DNA from: Brachionus sp. 'Tiscar' | Lineage: Eukaryota; Rotifera; Eurotatoria; Ploima; Brachionidae | Assembly: GCA_006352455.1 (NCBI GenBank) | Contig: VANL01000092.1 | Coordinates: 1-64,000, forward strand | DNA: 64,000 nt | Direction: 5' to 3' | In this document: piece by piece, positions 1 through 12,540 of the stretch | Layout of the letters: the number at the start of each line of letters is the position of its first letter | Position numbering within the stretch: the first letter of the stretch is position 1 | Position numbers and translations under genes: made by a program | Notes under the pieces: model-generated | Told to the model about the DNA's origin: nothing | Databases searched by the model: none | Seen by the model: the letters and a program-made list of their open reading frames with translations, nothing else

Positions 1-251
1 TTTACCTCGCGGCCATCTAAACGGCCAACATCAACTTTTGACGGTCTAGTGGCCGCCACTCACGGTACCCAACACTAATAATTATGTGAACTTATTTAAT
101 TTTAATCTTTTATTTTTTAATTCTAGGCTTAGAAAAATTAAATGATGAGACGTCTTCACAATATTTTAAAGCGACAAATAAGCGGGAAAAAACTTTGGAT
201 CAACTTTTAAATCGAAGAATGAGGATTGATGACTATTTATATTTTAGTTAA
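1..251 (+). CDS. 3' end of an unrecognised gene, last two exons
   Basis: Two exons join in frame: 1-64 (continuing from left of the window) and 127-251. They are separated by a 62-nt intron with GT at 65-66 and TTCTAG at 121-126. The join gives a 62-residue C-terminus that ends in DDYLYFS and a TAA stop at 249-251. The first exon is far more GC-rich than the surrounding DNA, as expected for coding sequence here. The second part is rich in charged residues and probably helical. I do not recognise the family. The intron length matches the other introns in the window, which is the main support; the gene body lies outside. Confidence 0.5.
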
Positions 252-396
252 TTGCCGCCTTTTTAAGTTGGGATTTTCATTAATTAAATACCGCTTCTAT
301 TCTACTGATCAATTAACCACCTTTAAAAATTAAAAGGATAGTTTATTCTATTTTATCTTAGTTCTGAGAAAAATCCAAATTAGTGTAAATCCAAAT

Positions 397-435
397 GAAT
401 GTTATCTTTTAACTAGTAGTTAAAAGATAACATTC
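397..435. repeat. Perfect 18-bp hairpin
   Basis: Arms 397-414 and 418-435 are exact reverse complements around a 3-nt spacer (AGT). No coding sequence overlaps it. It lies between the 3' end of the leftmost gene and the LINE relics. It may be a foldback remnant or a 3'-end RNA structure; the rest of 252-660 shows nothing else. Confidence 0.7.
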
Positions 436-659
436 TTACAGAGTTCTATGCTAAAAAGCATATGATATAAGCCATATTTTTGCGAAAATTATTAGTTTCA
501 TTGAAGTCATTTACTTCAAATTTGAAAAACATTGAAAAAAAATAGTTTTTTGCAAATTTAATTTGAAAATTAACACATTCAGTTCAGTTAGGTTTATTTG
601 TATTCAAGGCACAAAAAGTATTAGTAGTTTAAACTGTTTAGAGTTTAGAGGTTATCTAA

Positions 660-1480
660 GCATAGTAGAAGAGCTGTAGCAGTCTCTTCTTTTTGTTTCA
701 TCATCCAGGTTTTGTATTAAGATTGTAATTGATTCCTTTATTAAATTCAATTTTTTCATAATTATTTTCCAGTTTGTACATCTGAATTAGATCACCTCTT
801 AATCTTCTTGTACTCAGTTAAATTTAGCTTTAACAAACGTTGTTGATAATCCAAGTCACGAACTTCTGGAATTAACTTTGTTGCTCTTTGTTGAACCCTC
901 TCAAGGTCTTTAATGTCTTTTTCTAAATAAGGACACCAAGAACCGACAGCATATTCCAGGTGTACAATTCAATAATTAAATAGTCTCGCTACAAGGATAC
1001 TTAAATGCTTTCTTAATTAAGTTCAACATTCTATTTTCTTTAGCTGTGGCATTTTTGATTTGGGTAGTTCATTTTAAATCACTTTGTATATAAAAACCTA
1101 ACTAGATAAAGTGTGAAAATGGTCAACCACCCTTTTGACCATTTACACATTTTATCTATATCTGATTGTAAGTTATAAATCGAGTTAAAATCATCAATTT
1201 TTGATAGGATCTTGGTGTGATCAGCATAAGCTTCACAATGGTTTCAGACAATATTCAACATATCGTTTGTATAAATAATGAAATGCCCAAGAAAAAGAGA
1301 GGACCTAGAACTGAACCTTGTGGAACTCAATTTTTAACTTCTAACCAACTTGTATTGGTATCCCCTAATACTACTTTTTGAGAACGATCTAAAGAAACCA
1401 TTAACCAGAAACTGCTAAGCCATTTGATATCGCTTCAGAAATAAAATCTAAAGTTTCCAATAAAACTGATGATAAATTCT
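660..1480 (-). pseudogene. Decayed non-LTR retrotransposon reverse transcriptase (LINE relic)
   Basis: Read on the minus strand with at least one frameshift and several stops, this encodes the C-terminal half of a LINE reverse transcriptase. A PQGSVLGPL block precedes a TND motif, then YADHTK where an active enzyme has YADDTK, then a thumb/C-terminal region with LEYAVGSWCPYL and LERVQQRATKLIP. The second catalytic Asp is replaced by His and the frame is broken, so it is inactive. The block pattern is that of CR1/Jockey-type elements; the exact clade was not determined. It lies head-on to the relic at 1540-2955, so the two come from separate insertions. Confidence 0.75.
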
Positions 1481-1539
1481 TAATTAGTGAATCAGTAAAA
1501 AAATAGATGTTGATCAAACATCAAACTTATGTAAAATTT

Positions 1540-2955
1540 CAAAAGTTATGACTACTTTTAACAGGATTTTGGAACTAGGCCAAGTGCCATAATCTCGGAA
1601 AATAGCATGTATAACCATGATCCCAAGAAAACATCTCACACTCAAGACCCTAATAACCATCGTCCAATTAGTAAGACAAGCTGCCTTGGAAAGTTACTTG
1701 AACGCATCATCTTCTCTAGAATATATAAATTTTTTGAGAACAATAGTCTACTTATTCATGAAAAATCAGGATTTAGAAAACATAAACGCACTGTAGATAA
1801 TCTTTACTTTCTTATTCAAAAAATTTCAGAGTCCTTTAATAGAAAGAAGAAGCTTCAGAAGCTTACAGCAAATCAGATTCCGGTAAAAGCTTTTTACTTT
1901 AGATAAATCGAAGTCACTCTCGACCTCGGCGGTCGATGATTACTTCAATCCCCCACAGATGTACAGCGCTTTCATAAAGTTTTCCCTCTGTCAACAGCGC
2001 TGTACAAGAAGCTTAAAGACGGCCTAAGAATATGGACCAATAAAACATTTTTAGCATTTTCATAAATGACATACCAAAAAGAAACAAAACAAACTGCCAA
2101 TACTCTCTTCTTTTGCAGATAATTTGGCTACCTTTTTTACTTTTAAAAAGATAGGAAATCATGGAAAAGTGATTAATAAATATCTAAAAGAAGTTGAATT
2201 ATGGCTTTTTAAATGGAAAATGAAAATTTCTATTGGATTAAAAATAATCTTGACCTTAAAATTAATAATAACAATTTAAATAAAGAGAAAAAAGTTAAAT
2301 TCTTAGTAATAACATTAGACTCAAAATTTACGTTTATTACAATGGTGGATGAATTAAAAGAGCGCTGTAATTCAAGGCTTAACTTAAAATATCTTTCAAA
2401 TAGAAAATGGGGTCTAAAACCAAAAAGATTAGGTAATCTTTACAAATCCTTAATAGGATCAATCTTGGATTATTATTTTCCTTGTTTAAATTCATTCTCA
2501 GAAACTAACATCAAAAAAATACTAGTTATTCAAAATTCAGCAGTTCGATCTAATTTGAAGCTAAAATATGATACCCTCTCCAATATTATACACCAAGAGG
2601 TCTTTAATAAACTAAATCTACTAACAGTCTCAAATCGACTTTTTTGTTGAGTGTGAGATATGCTAGGACAGGACTGAGTCAATGAGTTCTATTAGTTAAT
2701 AGATTAGTGGAAGAATATAAAGAAGGTTTCGAATCAAGATATATCGAATATCCAACTCCTGTAATTGCTACTTAGTAATTTCTGCTTTCTTTCCTGAACT
2801 ATCTAATATTTAAATATGTCTTACCTCTTGTTATTTCAACATATCGTGTTTAATTTTATTTTGACTTATTTATCATTTTTATTTTATTTTTTTTTATTTT
2901 AAATCTTTTTTTTTTAATATATTCTGAAGGTACAGATAAACAAATAAAAAAAAAG
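1540..2955 (+). pseudogene. Second decayed LINE reverse transcriptase with 3' tail
   Basis: Broken reading frames on the + strand carry RT blocks in the right order. NNHRPIS, LGKLLERI and SGFRKH lie in 1607-1850; FINDIP and FADNLA lie near 2065-2135; a thumb/C-terminal region lies in 2213-2650 (LYKSLIGSILDYY, VIQNSAVRS) and continues weakly to about 2775. FADN replaces the catalytic FADD, and the block between about 1860 and 2040 is unrelated or scrambled, so the copy is dead. After the coding relic the DNA becomes A-rich and ends with TCTGAAGG, TACAGATA and an A-rich tail near 2922-2955. A similar tail recurs at 63755-63800. Confidence 0.75.
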
Positions 2956-3610
2956 ACTACTTTTTACCTTTAAGTCATCTACAATTTTTTAAAATTTGAC
3001 TTTTAATTTGTATCTAGCTCAGTTTATTAATGTAAAGGCTAAGATATGAAAAAAATTAATTTTATCAATTGAACTTGAATTTAAATTTTTTTATTTTTTC
3101 AAATTAATTTAAAAAACAAAATAAAACGAAAACGAAAAATAGCGAAAAATATCAAAAAAAAAAAAAAAAGAAAAAAATTAAATAAACTTTCCATATTCTA
3201 AATGAGATCGTTTTGAAGAATGTTTGCAATGACCAAAAGCTAGAAATTTCAAATTTAAGATTTTTAATCATGCTAAGTGATCGATTACAACAACATCAGC
3301 AACAAAAAATCTAACAGTAGCTTTTATTCTTTTAAAAAAAATTTAAAAGAAAAATAAAAAAAAAAAAAGAAGAAAATAGACTTAGATTAAGCAATAATGA
3401 GAAAAGCAAAACCAAAGAAAATAGAAACAAAAAGGCTAAAAAATTCAATCATGGAAGTTTAAATTGGCGTTAGACCATTACAACTTGTCACTAAGCACCG
3501 TTAAGGTTTCAATATAACCTTTTATTCGTCGGACTAGTCATTATGGTCACGTTAACTCGGATAATTTATTTTTAAAAAAAAACAACCATTTTTTTCTTTT
3601 AAATTCTTTT
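2956..3610. other. AT-rich spacer
   Basis: Poly-A and poly-T tracts between the LINE tail and the SUPT20H stop codon. I see no conserved coding or RNA feature; part of it must be the SUPT20H 3'UTR and terminator. Confidence 0.6.
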
Positions 3611-6600
3611 TTAACTTGACTTGGGTGTATTTGCATTTGAATTATTAGTAAGCAAAATAACCGATGTAGCCTGTTGGCTATTATTTAATGATTTGTTAAA
3701 TAAACTGTGGTTGTCTAATGTTGGATTATTTCCAAAAAACTGCTGGTTTGTTTTGGAATTAATTGGTATTGTCTTGACCGTAGATGGAAAAATATAATTA
3801 GGTCTTGATTGAATTGTTTTGATGCTACCAGGAGATGTTATGTAAATAGGCTCATTTCCTTGTTTTATTTGATCCTGATTGACTTTTTTCACACTAGAAG
3901 AATTAACTGAATTTGTTAATTCATGATTGTAAATTTTACTCTGAGCCGCATTGAGGCTAATTACCGGTGTAGATTTTTGTAAAAATTGTACAGTTGATGA
4001 TTTGATAGGACTAGAAGCGTTTTGAGTTTGTGAATTTAAATCATCCGATTGCTTAGCTGAAATTTTGTTCGAGTCTGAATTGAGCGTGACGATCATGGGC
4101 CGATTGTCGATCGCTATTTTTTTAAAAAGACTTGATGCATTAATTATCTTAGTGCTAGTTGGTTTAAAATTTTGATCGCCATTGGTGTCAGTGGGCGAGC
4201 TTTTTGGTGCAATTTGTGATTGTGATGTGGTTGAATTGGCTCTTTTTTTAGTCTGACGCTTGGCAGGTGTCTTTGGAGTTTTGGGCGATTTTTTATTAGG
4301 TTGAGTTTCATTTACTGCATTTGTCAGCAAACTTGAATTTAGTTCACTATGAGGTTCTTTATCTTTCTGAACAGCTTGAGCCATCTTGGGCATCAAAACC
4401 TGAATTAGATTATTGTTGGACATAGCCGAGCTCGTAGTAGCAAAATTAGCACTAAGATTAGTTCGGCCCAATTTTTGATTCAGTCCGTTCTGAGACTCGG
4501 ATCTTTCATATTTTTGATTTAAAGTTACCAAACTAGATGAATTTAAAACAGGACTATTTTGAGATAAATTTCGTATGTTGGCGTACATTTTTTGATTTGT
4601 AGAAGGCTGTGTGACCAGTGTTTTTAGATTAGAGGCCGAGTCTTCGGTGCTTGACGATCTACTTCGCTTAAGCTGTTCAATTTGATTTCGTTGCTGATTG
4701 AATTCTTTCTGCAAAAACATTTGATAAGATTGAATTTGTTCATCATTGAATTTTTGAGATGGAAAAATGTTTTGAAATGGCAGACCAGTTTGTACCAGAC
4801 TGGTATTGTTCGGCTTCTTGAGAGCTGAATGACTTGTCTTGTTTTCTGTTGTTTTTTCGATTAAATTGTGCTTTAGACTGACTTGACGTCGTCCTTCTTC
4901 GGTAAATATTTTCAAATATTGCTGAATATATTTTTCAGCATCCAATGCAGTGCCAAGCCGAAATGATATTTGATGTTTTTGGTCGTTTCGTAGTGATAAT
5001 TTACAATAGTAAACTCCATCATTCGTTTGACGAAGAATTACTAATTTTGAGTAGTTGTTTTTGCTAGATTTGTCTTCTGCCTCCAGAACAAGCTCCTCTA
5101 TTGGAATCTAAAAGCAAAAAAGCTTAAATTAAACCATTTTTTCAATTTAATTTAATAATTGTGTCTCTACCAGATTCGCTTCTAGCGTATACTTTGTTTG
5201 TTCGGGAAATTTAGTAAAACGTTTTACCAAAATAGAATCAAGTGATGGAAGTTGCGTGCTTGATTTGATGTCCTTCATAAATGAAAAAAATTAAGCAATT
5301 ATGTTATAAATGTAGTTAAAAAAATAAATTATTAAAGATAACTTAAAAAAAAAATCCTTTAATTAATTCATTTTTAAATTTTAATTAATTTTCAACACCA
5401 AAAAATATATATTTAAATAAAATAATGTTTAGAAAAACCAATGTCTACTTTTAATTTTTTGTTTTAAATTGAAATTTGTTTTAATTTTCAATTTAAGACA
5501 AAAAATTATTTTGAAATTTTTTATTTCTTTACTTTTATTTAATCATATTTAGTAAACAAGTTGACTCGTCGGCTTTTGCATCAACTACCAAAGTCTGTTA
5601 ATAATATGCAAACTCTCTGCAAAATGCACCACGCTCAAATACATTAAAATTTAATTCTGCTAATCTTGCAGAGTTTTGAAAGAATTTTGTCAATTATACA
5701 ACTTTGAATGTTCCACTATGTTGCATTAACAGAACCAATTTTTAACGTCCAGAAAAAAAGTTATTAATACTTTTTACTTTTTGTTCTGTTCTATTGTACT
5801 AAATTTCACAAAACCATTAATATTTATTTTAATAAATAAATTATTCTTATTTTTGAAAATTATAATTGAAAAAAAAAAAATTTAATAATTTGATCAGTTG
5901 AATTAATATTTATCTTTAAAACTTAAAATCGACTTTCTTGTCTTAAAAATTTGACTTTTTATGTTTATTTAAATCTTCAAAATTTTATATAACAAATTTT
6001 TAAAAAGATTTTGTTTTTTTTATTCTCAATTTCAAGTAATTTTTTTAACAAGCCATTGATGATGAATTTCTATTTAAAATAACTCAACTTTCTTGTGTTT
6101 TTCACACATTTTTCTTTTTTCTATACTCCCACAAATTACCTTTTTCTCTATTACTTTTCTCTATTATTTTTTAGTCTTATCTTTTAAGAGACCATTTATC
6201 TGACATCAAGTTTCATTTTAACCGCTTTTTTTACCAACTTTTTTATGTTAAACCTTTGGGCTTACGCCCCTTCAGGGTTTGTTTATTAAAATAAGAGAAA
6301 TAGAATAAAAAAATTAAATCAAATTTTAAAAGTAAATCAAAGAAAGCTTAAGTTTCAGTTTCTAATTTTTGAAAAATTTAACAAAAGAAAAAAGACATTT
6401 TTTTTAGCTGATAATAGAATTGGATTTAGTTTTGTTTGAACTAGACTTTGTAATTATTTTAGGTTATAACATAATTATCCGAATTTAGTGACATGTTACT
6501 AGAAAATGAGCACTGATTTAAAAAAAGTAATGTTCAATTTTAATGAAGTGTCTTAAAAAAGAATAAATAAACCCTTGTTAAAAAAATCCGTTTTTAACAT

Positions 6601-9600
6601 ATTTCAAATGATTTAAAGTTCATTTTTTAAAGAATTTTATATAAGATCTTATAATTGTTTACAGTTTTAAAATGTATTCACTATTTATTAAATGTCACTA
6701 AAATTGAATTTTTATTTTCTTTTAAAAACAGTGCTAAATTTTGAATAGCATGTCACTAAAATAGAAAAAAAGAGAATTTACTATAAAACAAAATTAATTG
6801 ATTCTATTTTTATCAATACAATTTTATGTATTTATCTGTTTTTGACTCGAAAAACTGTAGATAATTGTATTTTTTAAAAAACAAAAGTAATAATTTTATC
6901 AATTATTCAATTTTGCGAGGCTGAGAAGAAGGACTAAGATCCATTCTGAGTAGCCTTGGGAAGGAAAACTTCCTTAAATTATACTATAAATAAATAAAAA
7001 AAAATTAATTGATATATTAGCGTAATTATCCGAATTAAGTGATATAATACTAAATCAAATAATTTTTTTAATAGTCCTAAATAAAAAAAATTCCGTTTTT
7101 AACATAGTTAAATATTTGAATATTCATTCTTTAAATAATTTTATATAAATTTTGAATTCATGCCTCAAAATAAAAAATTAAATGACATCTAATTAAAGAA
7201 AAAATTAATTTCTTAAAGTTTTCTGAATCTATAATATAATAAAAATTTTCATTTTTAATTTTAATACATCGCCAGAAATGGCGCAAAATGAAAATAAAAT
7301 AAATAAATAAAATAAAAATAAAAATGACCCAAAACCAATCTTTTTCATCATATATGTATTCATTGACCAACGAGACCTATGAGAAAAAAGTTCACAATAT
7401 GTGAATTAAAAGAAGAAAAAATAATAAATCGTAATTACTTTAATTAAAATTTTTTTGCTTAATTTTTCATTATTTAAAATAAATTTTAGTTTAACTTTTA
7501 ATCTAGTGTTTTAATAAAATATCTAGTAAAATTAATCCAATGCCAAAAAAATATTTTATTATTAAATTATATTTTTTTCTAGTATTAAAAAAGTATTAAA
7601 AATAAACCTGCTGAATGGGACTAGTTGTAGTGTCACTATGGCATCTTACTTACAATTTGAATAAAAAAAATTTAATTTAATTCAGTAAGGCTCATTCATA
7701 TACTTCGATTACTTATTTTTCAATTATTAAATTCAAATTAAATAATATTTATTAAAGCAAAATTATTATTAACCTAATCCAAATAGATTTTGTAAAATCA
7801 CCTAAGTTGTATTTATTCTAATAATAAGTTACAAGAGATATTTACTAATTGTGTTAGTTTTGGGATAAAATAATTTTACCAAAAAGCTTAAAAATTTATT
7901 GATTTATAATCAATTGATTCAATTGATTGTCATAATATTTTTTGATATTTAATTTAGTAAAAAAGCCTCTCATTAATATAAAAATTAACTCTAATAGATT
8001 TTTAGAGCTGAATAAAAAATTCACCTTAGTATCTTGGGCCAAATGGCTTTTTTTTTCACAAAGTTTACTTTGACCGTTTGAAATAATCTCACTGTTAACG
8101 TACCGATCGGTAAGAAAATTTGAATTGTCATGCGAATATTTTTTTCGTATTTTAAGTATCCTAAACGGATAGGGTAAATCGTATTCGTGCCATTTAAGTG
8201 ATCTCAGCCGACTGACTTCCGAGTAACGAGAGCTCATTTTGATTAAATCGCGATTGCTTAATCTATACTTGTAAGAAAGTACTTTGCTTTTGATGATGGA
8301 CACGAGCGGACTTGGCTGTAGACAAAGTGGCGCTGATGTGGCCAACAACAGCTGACTCTCAAGCGCATAAATGTCCTCTTGAGTCCACACGCAATTTCCA
8401 CTCTTTGTTATGCTATTTATATCGGCCAGCAGGGTTTGCATTGATGGTTGTAAAATAACATAATTTAGGTCGTATTTAATCGAATTAGTCGCTGCTAGGT
8501 GGTTTCTTCGCCGATGGTCCCGTATTTCCAGCACAATGCAACCATCGTAGAATAAGTCTACGTTCATGTGATCGACTAAATCGATTAGGATCGGAGGTAT
8601 TTCACCGGTGTTTATATAAAAAAATAAATCGTTTTCTTCATAAGATAACTGTTTGGTTTCCAATTTATTTATTTCCATTTTATTGATTTTATTATCAAAA
8701 TAGCTATTTAATTTGAGGTTAAAACCAAACGAGTAGCCTTCGTTCTGAGCATATAGATTTAGGACTAAAGTGTTCAAATTTTCACGATTTACAAGTTTTT
8801 CAAGCAAATTGGTTGAATAATTTACATACTTGATAAAATTTAATTAATTTTTTTTTTCAAAATATTTTTTAAAAAAAAATTATTTAATTTTTAAAACTTT
8901 ATTCTCCCTAATTTAGCTCGCCTAAGAAATTGATATAAAACAACATCTTTGGTGTATTTTATTATTTACTTATTAAACAAAGAAATAAAAGACAAAAAAA
9001 AACCCAAGAGAGTCTGCTAGCAACATTAGAAAATTCACCAAATTGTAGATATTTTTATATTTTGTAGATAAATAAAATAAGAATTATTTTGATAAAAAAA
9101 AGATGGTATTTTTATTCTACTCTGATTCGAAAATGATGTTAGCAGGATTTATAGGTTTTTTTAAAGAAAATTTATTAATTTTTGCATTTGTAAATTAATC
9201 TAAAAAACCATCAATATAAATTTTTAATTTCTTAAAGTGGTGATTTAACTGAGTGGACTGTTAGTTAAAATTTTATTTTCAATTTTTTAGTCAACACTCA
9301 AAAACCGAAGGGGTTTTTTCGGCCCTTTATGTTACATCTTTTCTTTGTTTTTAGTTAATAAATTTTAATCATTTTTAAAATTTTTTTTTCAATTAAAATT
9401 CTAAAATCAAAAAATATCAAAATGATTTAATTTTTGTATGCTTATTTTTATGCAATGAAAACTAACAAAAAAGGGCCTCTGATTTTTGAGTGTTAACTAA
9501 AAAATTGAAAAAAAAAATTTATTAAAATGGCTCAGGCAAAAACAGATATTATTTGATAGTGGATCTTCATTTTTAAATTTGTATAAATTCTAATTAATAT

Positions 9601-10125
9601 CAAATTAACACATAAAAAATAGTGTTTGGATTTCAAAGTAAATTAAGAATTATTTTAAAATAAGTTTTACTTTGGATTCGCTAAAGTGTCGATTGTTTTC
9701 TTCTAAATACAAGTCGAGAAGTCTTTGTTTGAGCGACCGCGGACTTGAGCTTAAAATGAGTTCTAAATAAAATTAGATTAAATGGGCATTGAATGAATTA
9801 CCTTGAGGTTAATGATTTATTTGAAAATAAAAGATGAGACGGACGGTATAGATAAATTTCAAATTTATTCTAGAAATAAAAATTATTAATATATTGATTA
9901 ATTTTCAACAAAAAAAAAATTTTTTACTTTGGCCAGCTGGTCGATAGAGCTCCTATTGTAGAAAACTAACTTATTATCGGATTCAAGAATGTGTTTTTCT
10001 CTGTGGCTCAATTTGTCTTGGTCGTTTGATTCATCTGAATCGTACTCTATTATTTGATTGATTCTTTTCGAGTCGACTTGGTTCGCTTTTTCCTCATATT
10101 CGTCGTCCTCAAACGAGTCAAACAT
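3611..10125 (-). CDS. SUPT20H: SUPT20H, SAGA complex subunit Spt20 homologue
   Basis: Six exons in transcript order: 10125-9928, 9869-9802, 9749-9671, 8828-8025, 5272-5171, 5107-3611. They sum to 2748 nt and close in phase (915 aa). The central exon carries the Spt20 domain: NLLEKLV, LVLNLYAQNEGYSF, EIPPILIDL, CIVLEIRDHR, MQTLLADINSIT, WTQEDIYALESQL and PLCLQPSPLV line up with human SUPT20H. Exon 3 supplies the preceding LLDLYLEEN helix. Exons 5 and 6 supply the C-terminal part of the homology, ending near FRLGTALDAEKYIQQY. The last roughly 430 residues are Ser/Asn/Gln-rich and disordered. Spt20 is a scaffold needed for integrity of the SAGA acetyltransferase coactivator in the nucleus. The acidic exon 1 (66 aa) is the least certain part. 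Introns 3 (842 nt) and 4 (2752 nt) are unusually long here. Confidence 0.93.
5273..8024 (-). other. Large intron 4 of SUPT20H
   Basis: A 2.75-kb intron with GT at 8024-8023 and AAG before exon 5. The only long reading frame inside (7158-7370, minus) is a low-complexity hydrophobic 70-mer with no homology signal. A segment at about 6918-6985 (GCTGAGAAGAAGGACT and onward) weakly resembles 46713-46770 and may be a decayed LINE 3' tail. Nothing else is seen. Confidence 0.6.
9291..9496. mobile_element. TTAA-type MITE, copy 1 (in SUPT20H intron 3)
   Basis: Starts with CAACACTCAAAAACCG and ends with TTTTTGAGTGTTAA. The inner ends carry the family's GGGGTTTTTTCGG type sequence. The right flank has TTAA; the left is degraded to TCAA. 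About 206 bp, noncoding. In this copy similarity between the two ends continues about 25 bp outward (CAATTTTTTAGT), which the other copies lack. Confidence 0.7.
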
Positions 10126-12540
10126 TTGATTTAAGAAAAAATCAGCAAAAAAAATTTTCTTTAGAAGAGGACATAAAGTTAACCAAAAGGTTGTCCAATG
10201 TCGAATAATACCGATTGGTTTTGAATGAAGGAAAATGGCCGGTTACTTAAAAAGACGATTTTAGTTCTTGCTAAATAGAAAACCAAAGTAACTTGTTGGT
10301 ACAATAGACAAATTCGATGAATAGGTTTGAAAATATTCTTTCGACTAATTCAATTTTTTTTTTAAATAATTATTATTTTAATTTTAATTTGAAATTTATT
10401 TTCATTATATTATTATAATAAAAATACTAAAAAATAAAATATTTAAGTATCTAACTTGAATTTTTGTTTTTTTTTTTCTCTTATATTAACTTATTATAGC
10501 CGTATTTCAATTATAAATAAAATTTAGACTTTTTTCAAGACCCAGAGTGAATCTTCAAATAGTGCTAGCATTCTGTCTCAACAAAAAGGACATGAAGCAA
10601 GGGAGTCTTCAAGATTTTTAGACCTTTTAATTTTGTCTTTTTTTCTATTTAAATTTTTATATTAAATAGAAAAATAATAGTATTTATTTATCTAATCAAT
10701 TAGATAAGATTTTAAATTATTAAATTGATAGCTCTGTTGCCAGTTTTATCAGAACACAATCTGAAACTCATAATTATGATCTCGAATAAAATGTTATCAT
10801 AATTCAGCTTCATTATTTTTTAGTTAATTGATGCAAATTTATAAGTTTATTTAATTATTTTATAATATATATTTGGTAAATATCAATTAATTTAGCAAAT
10901 ATAAACCATTAATAATTATTATTAACAAAATAAGTTTTTGTTTTTTATATAAATTTTTAGTTTTTCTGACAAAAGAATAATTTTTTTCTCGAAAATTAAA
11001 ATTACCTCAAGAGTTTTTTTTTAAGGCAAAATTTTTAATTTCTAGTACGTAAGCTACTATTATAATCAAAATTAGTATTTTCAAATGCTATCAATAATAA
11101 GTAATTTTTAAATTTTTTTTTCTTTGTATAAAATTGAAGATTTAGTAAAGTTAGTTTGAATTTTTCTATAGAAAAAATATTTTCACAAAAAATTTTGATT
11201 TATTTTTTTTATTCAGCTAATAAAGTATTTATTGATTTAAGACTAAATTTAGGTCATAAATTTTTCTTAAAGTTATATGAGAAAAACAATAAAATAATTT
11301 TAGGCCTTGACATTTTTTATAGCAAAAAATATTTAAAGTTATAATGGAAAAATAGTCGGAATACTGCTAAAAGAAGAAAGAAAGAGATACAAAAAAAGAT
11401 CACATTATTAAAATAAAAATTCTAAAATAACATCTTTGTTATTTTAATTCAATTGATAATATTATTTTATTTATTTGAGATTTTTTTATTTTTGAAACTA
11501 TCTTGTTATAATATTGAACATTAATTTCTACTGATTAATTGTATGATAGAACCCCTAATGCCATTTCAATCTTGTTGTGTGAATTTTTAATTGTAAAATT
11601 ATTAGTAAAAGATAAACATAACAAAAATTGGATTTGTAATTTATTATTTAAATTAAATTTTAGCTTGTATTCCAAATTGTATCAGGTTGTTCCATTTTTG
11701 TTAAAAAAATTTTCAATCAGTTTAAAGAGTTATATGCATTAAGTAATTATTGCAGAGGCAATTTTGGTTAAAATTTTTGTATCAGGTGGTACAATTTGAA
11801 AAAGTAGTTTTAGATCAAAACAAAACAAAATTATTTCAATTTTAAAATTCCTTTTTGTTTCGTTTGTTTCAAAATTCACAATGCTAGCCAATTTAAGAGT
11901 ATTAAATAAATTTGAGAAAATATAGTGAATGAAAAATAAACTTTAAATGTGCTTATTAATTTTGACAAGAACTTGGTAGGCTGAGGGTAAAGTCGTAACT
12001 AAAAGAGATGAATAATTATAACCAAGGATTTATTATTGTAGTAAAATTAGCTTCTAATTGATGAGACTGAATCTGTCAAACTTTTCTTTCAATGAATTTG
12101 TTTAAGTTAAAGAAATGATTTTTTTCATTGCGCATGGATTCTACTCTGTTGGCGAAGAATGGTTCTGTTGACTTTTACACGCAGAGTTACATTTTTAGAG
12201 TAGACTCGTGATACTGACTAGAGCTTTTTGATTGATTGAGTGGAATTTTTATTAATTCTTATTTATTTTTATGAAAATTTTTTTTTTTTTTTTGCAGAAA
12301 ATATAAGCCAAAAATTTATTTTTATTTTTAATAAATTTAAATTAAATTTCTAATAAGAGTTATTTTTCAAAAAAAAATTAGATATGTTGAAATTTTTATT
12401 TAATTCCAATTAAAAAAAATAACAGACTAATTTTATCCAACTTTTATTTTAAAAAATAAAATCTAAAACTTGAGAGCAACCCACAATAAAAAAAAAATGA
12501 ATAGCCTTAAAATAATCTACACAAATACTCTATTACTTGA
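10126..12540. other. Intergenic DNA between SUPT20H and POLDIP3
   Basis: About 2.4 kb of AT-rich DNA upstream of SUPT20H and downstream of POLDIP3. It must hold the SUPT20H promoter and the POLDIP3 3'UTR, but no motif is clear. Two short + strand reading frames (11156-11344, 11539-11742) are low-complexity and lack any family signature. A complementary pair, TCTACTCT near 12140 and AGAGTAGA near 12200, could form a small hairpin. Confidence 0.55.

Noticed and set aside
7158..7370. 70-codon hydrophobic frame inside SUPT20H intron 4
   Set aside because: Phe/Ile/Lys composition is typical of translated AT-rich DNA, with no motif or supporting splice structure.
11988..12000. AAAGTCGTAACT, similar to the 3' end of small-subunit rRNA
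   Set aside because: The match is about 10 nt and the flanks are unrelated to rRNA.
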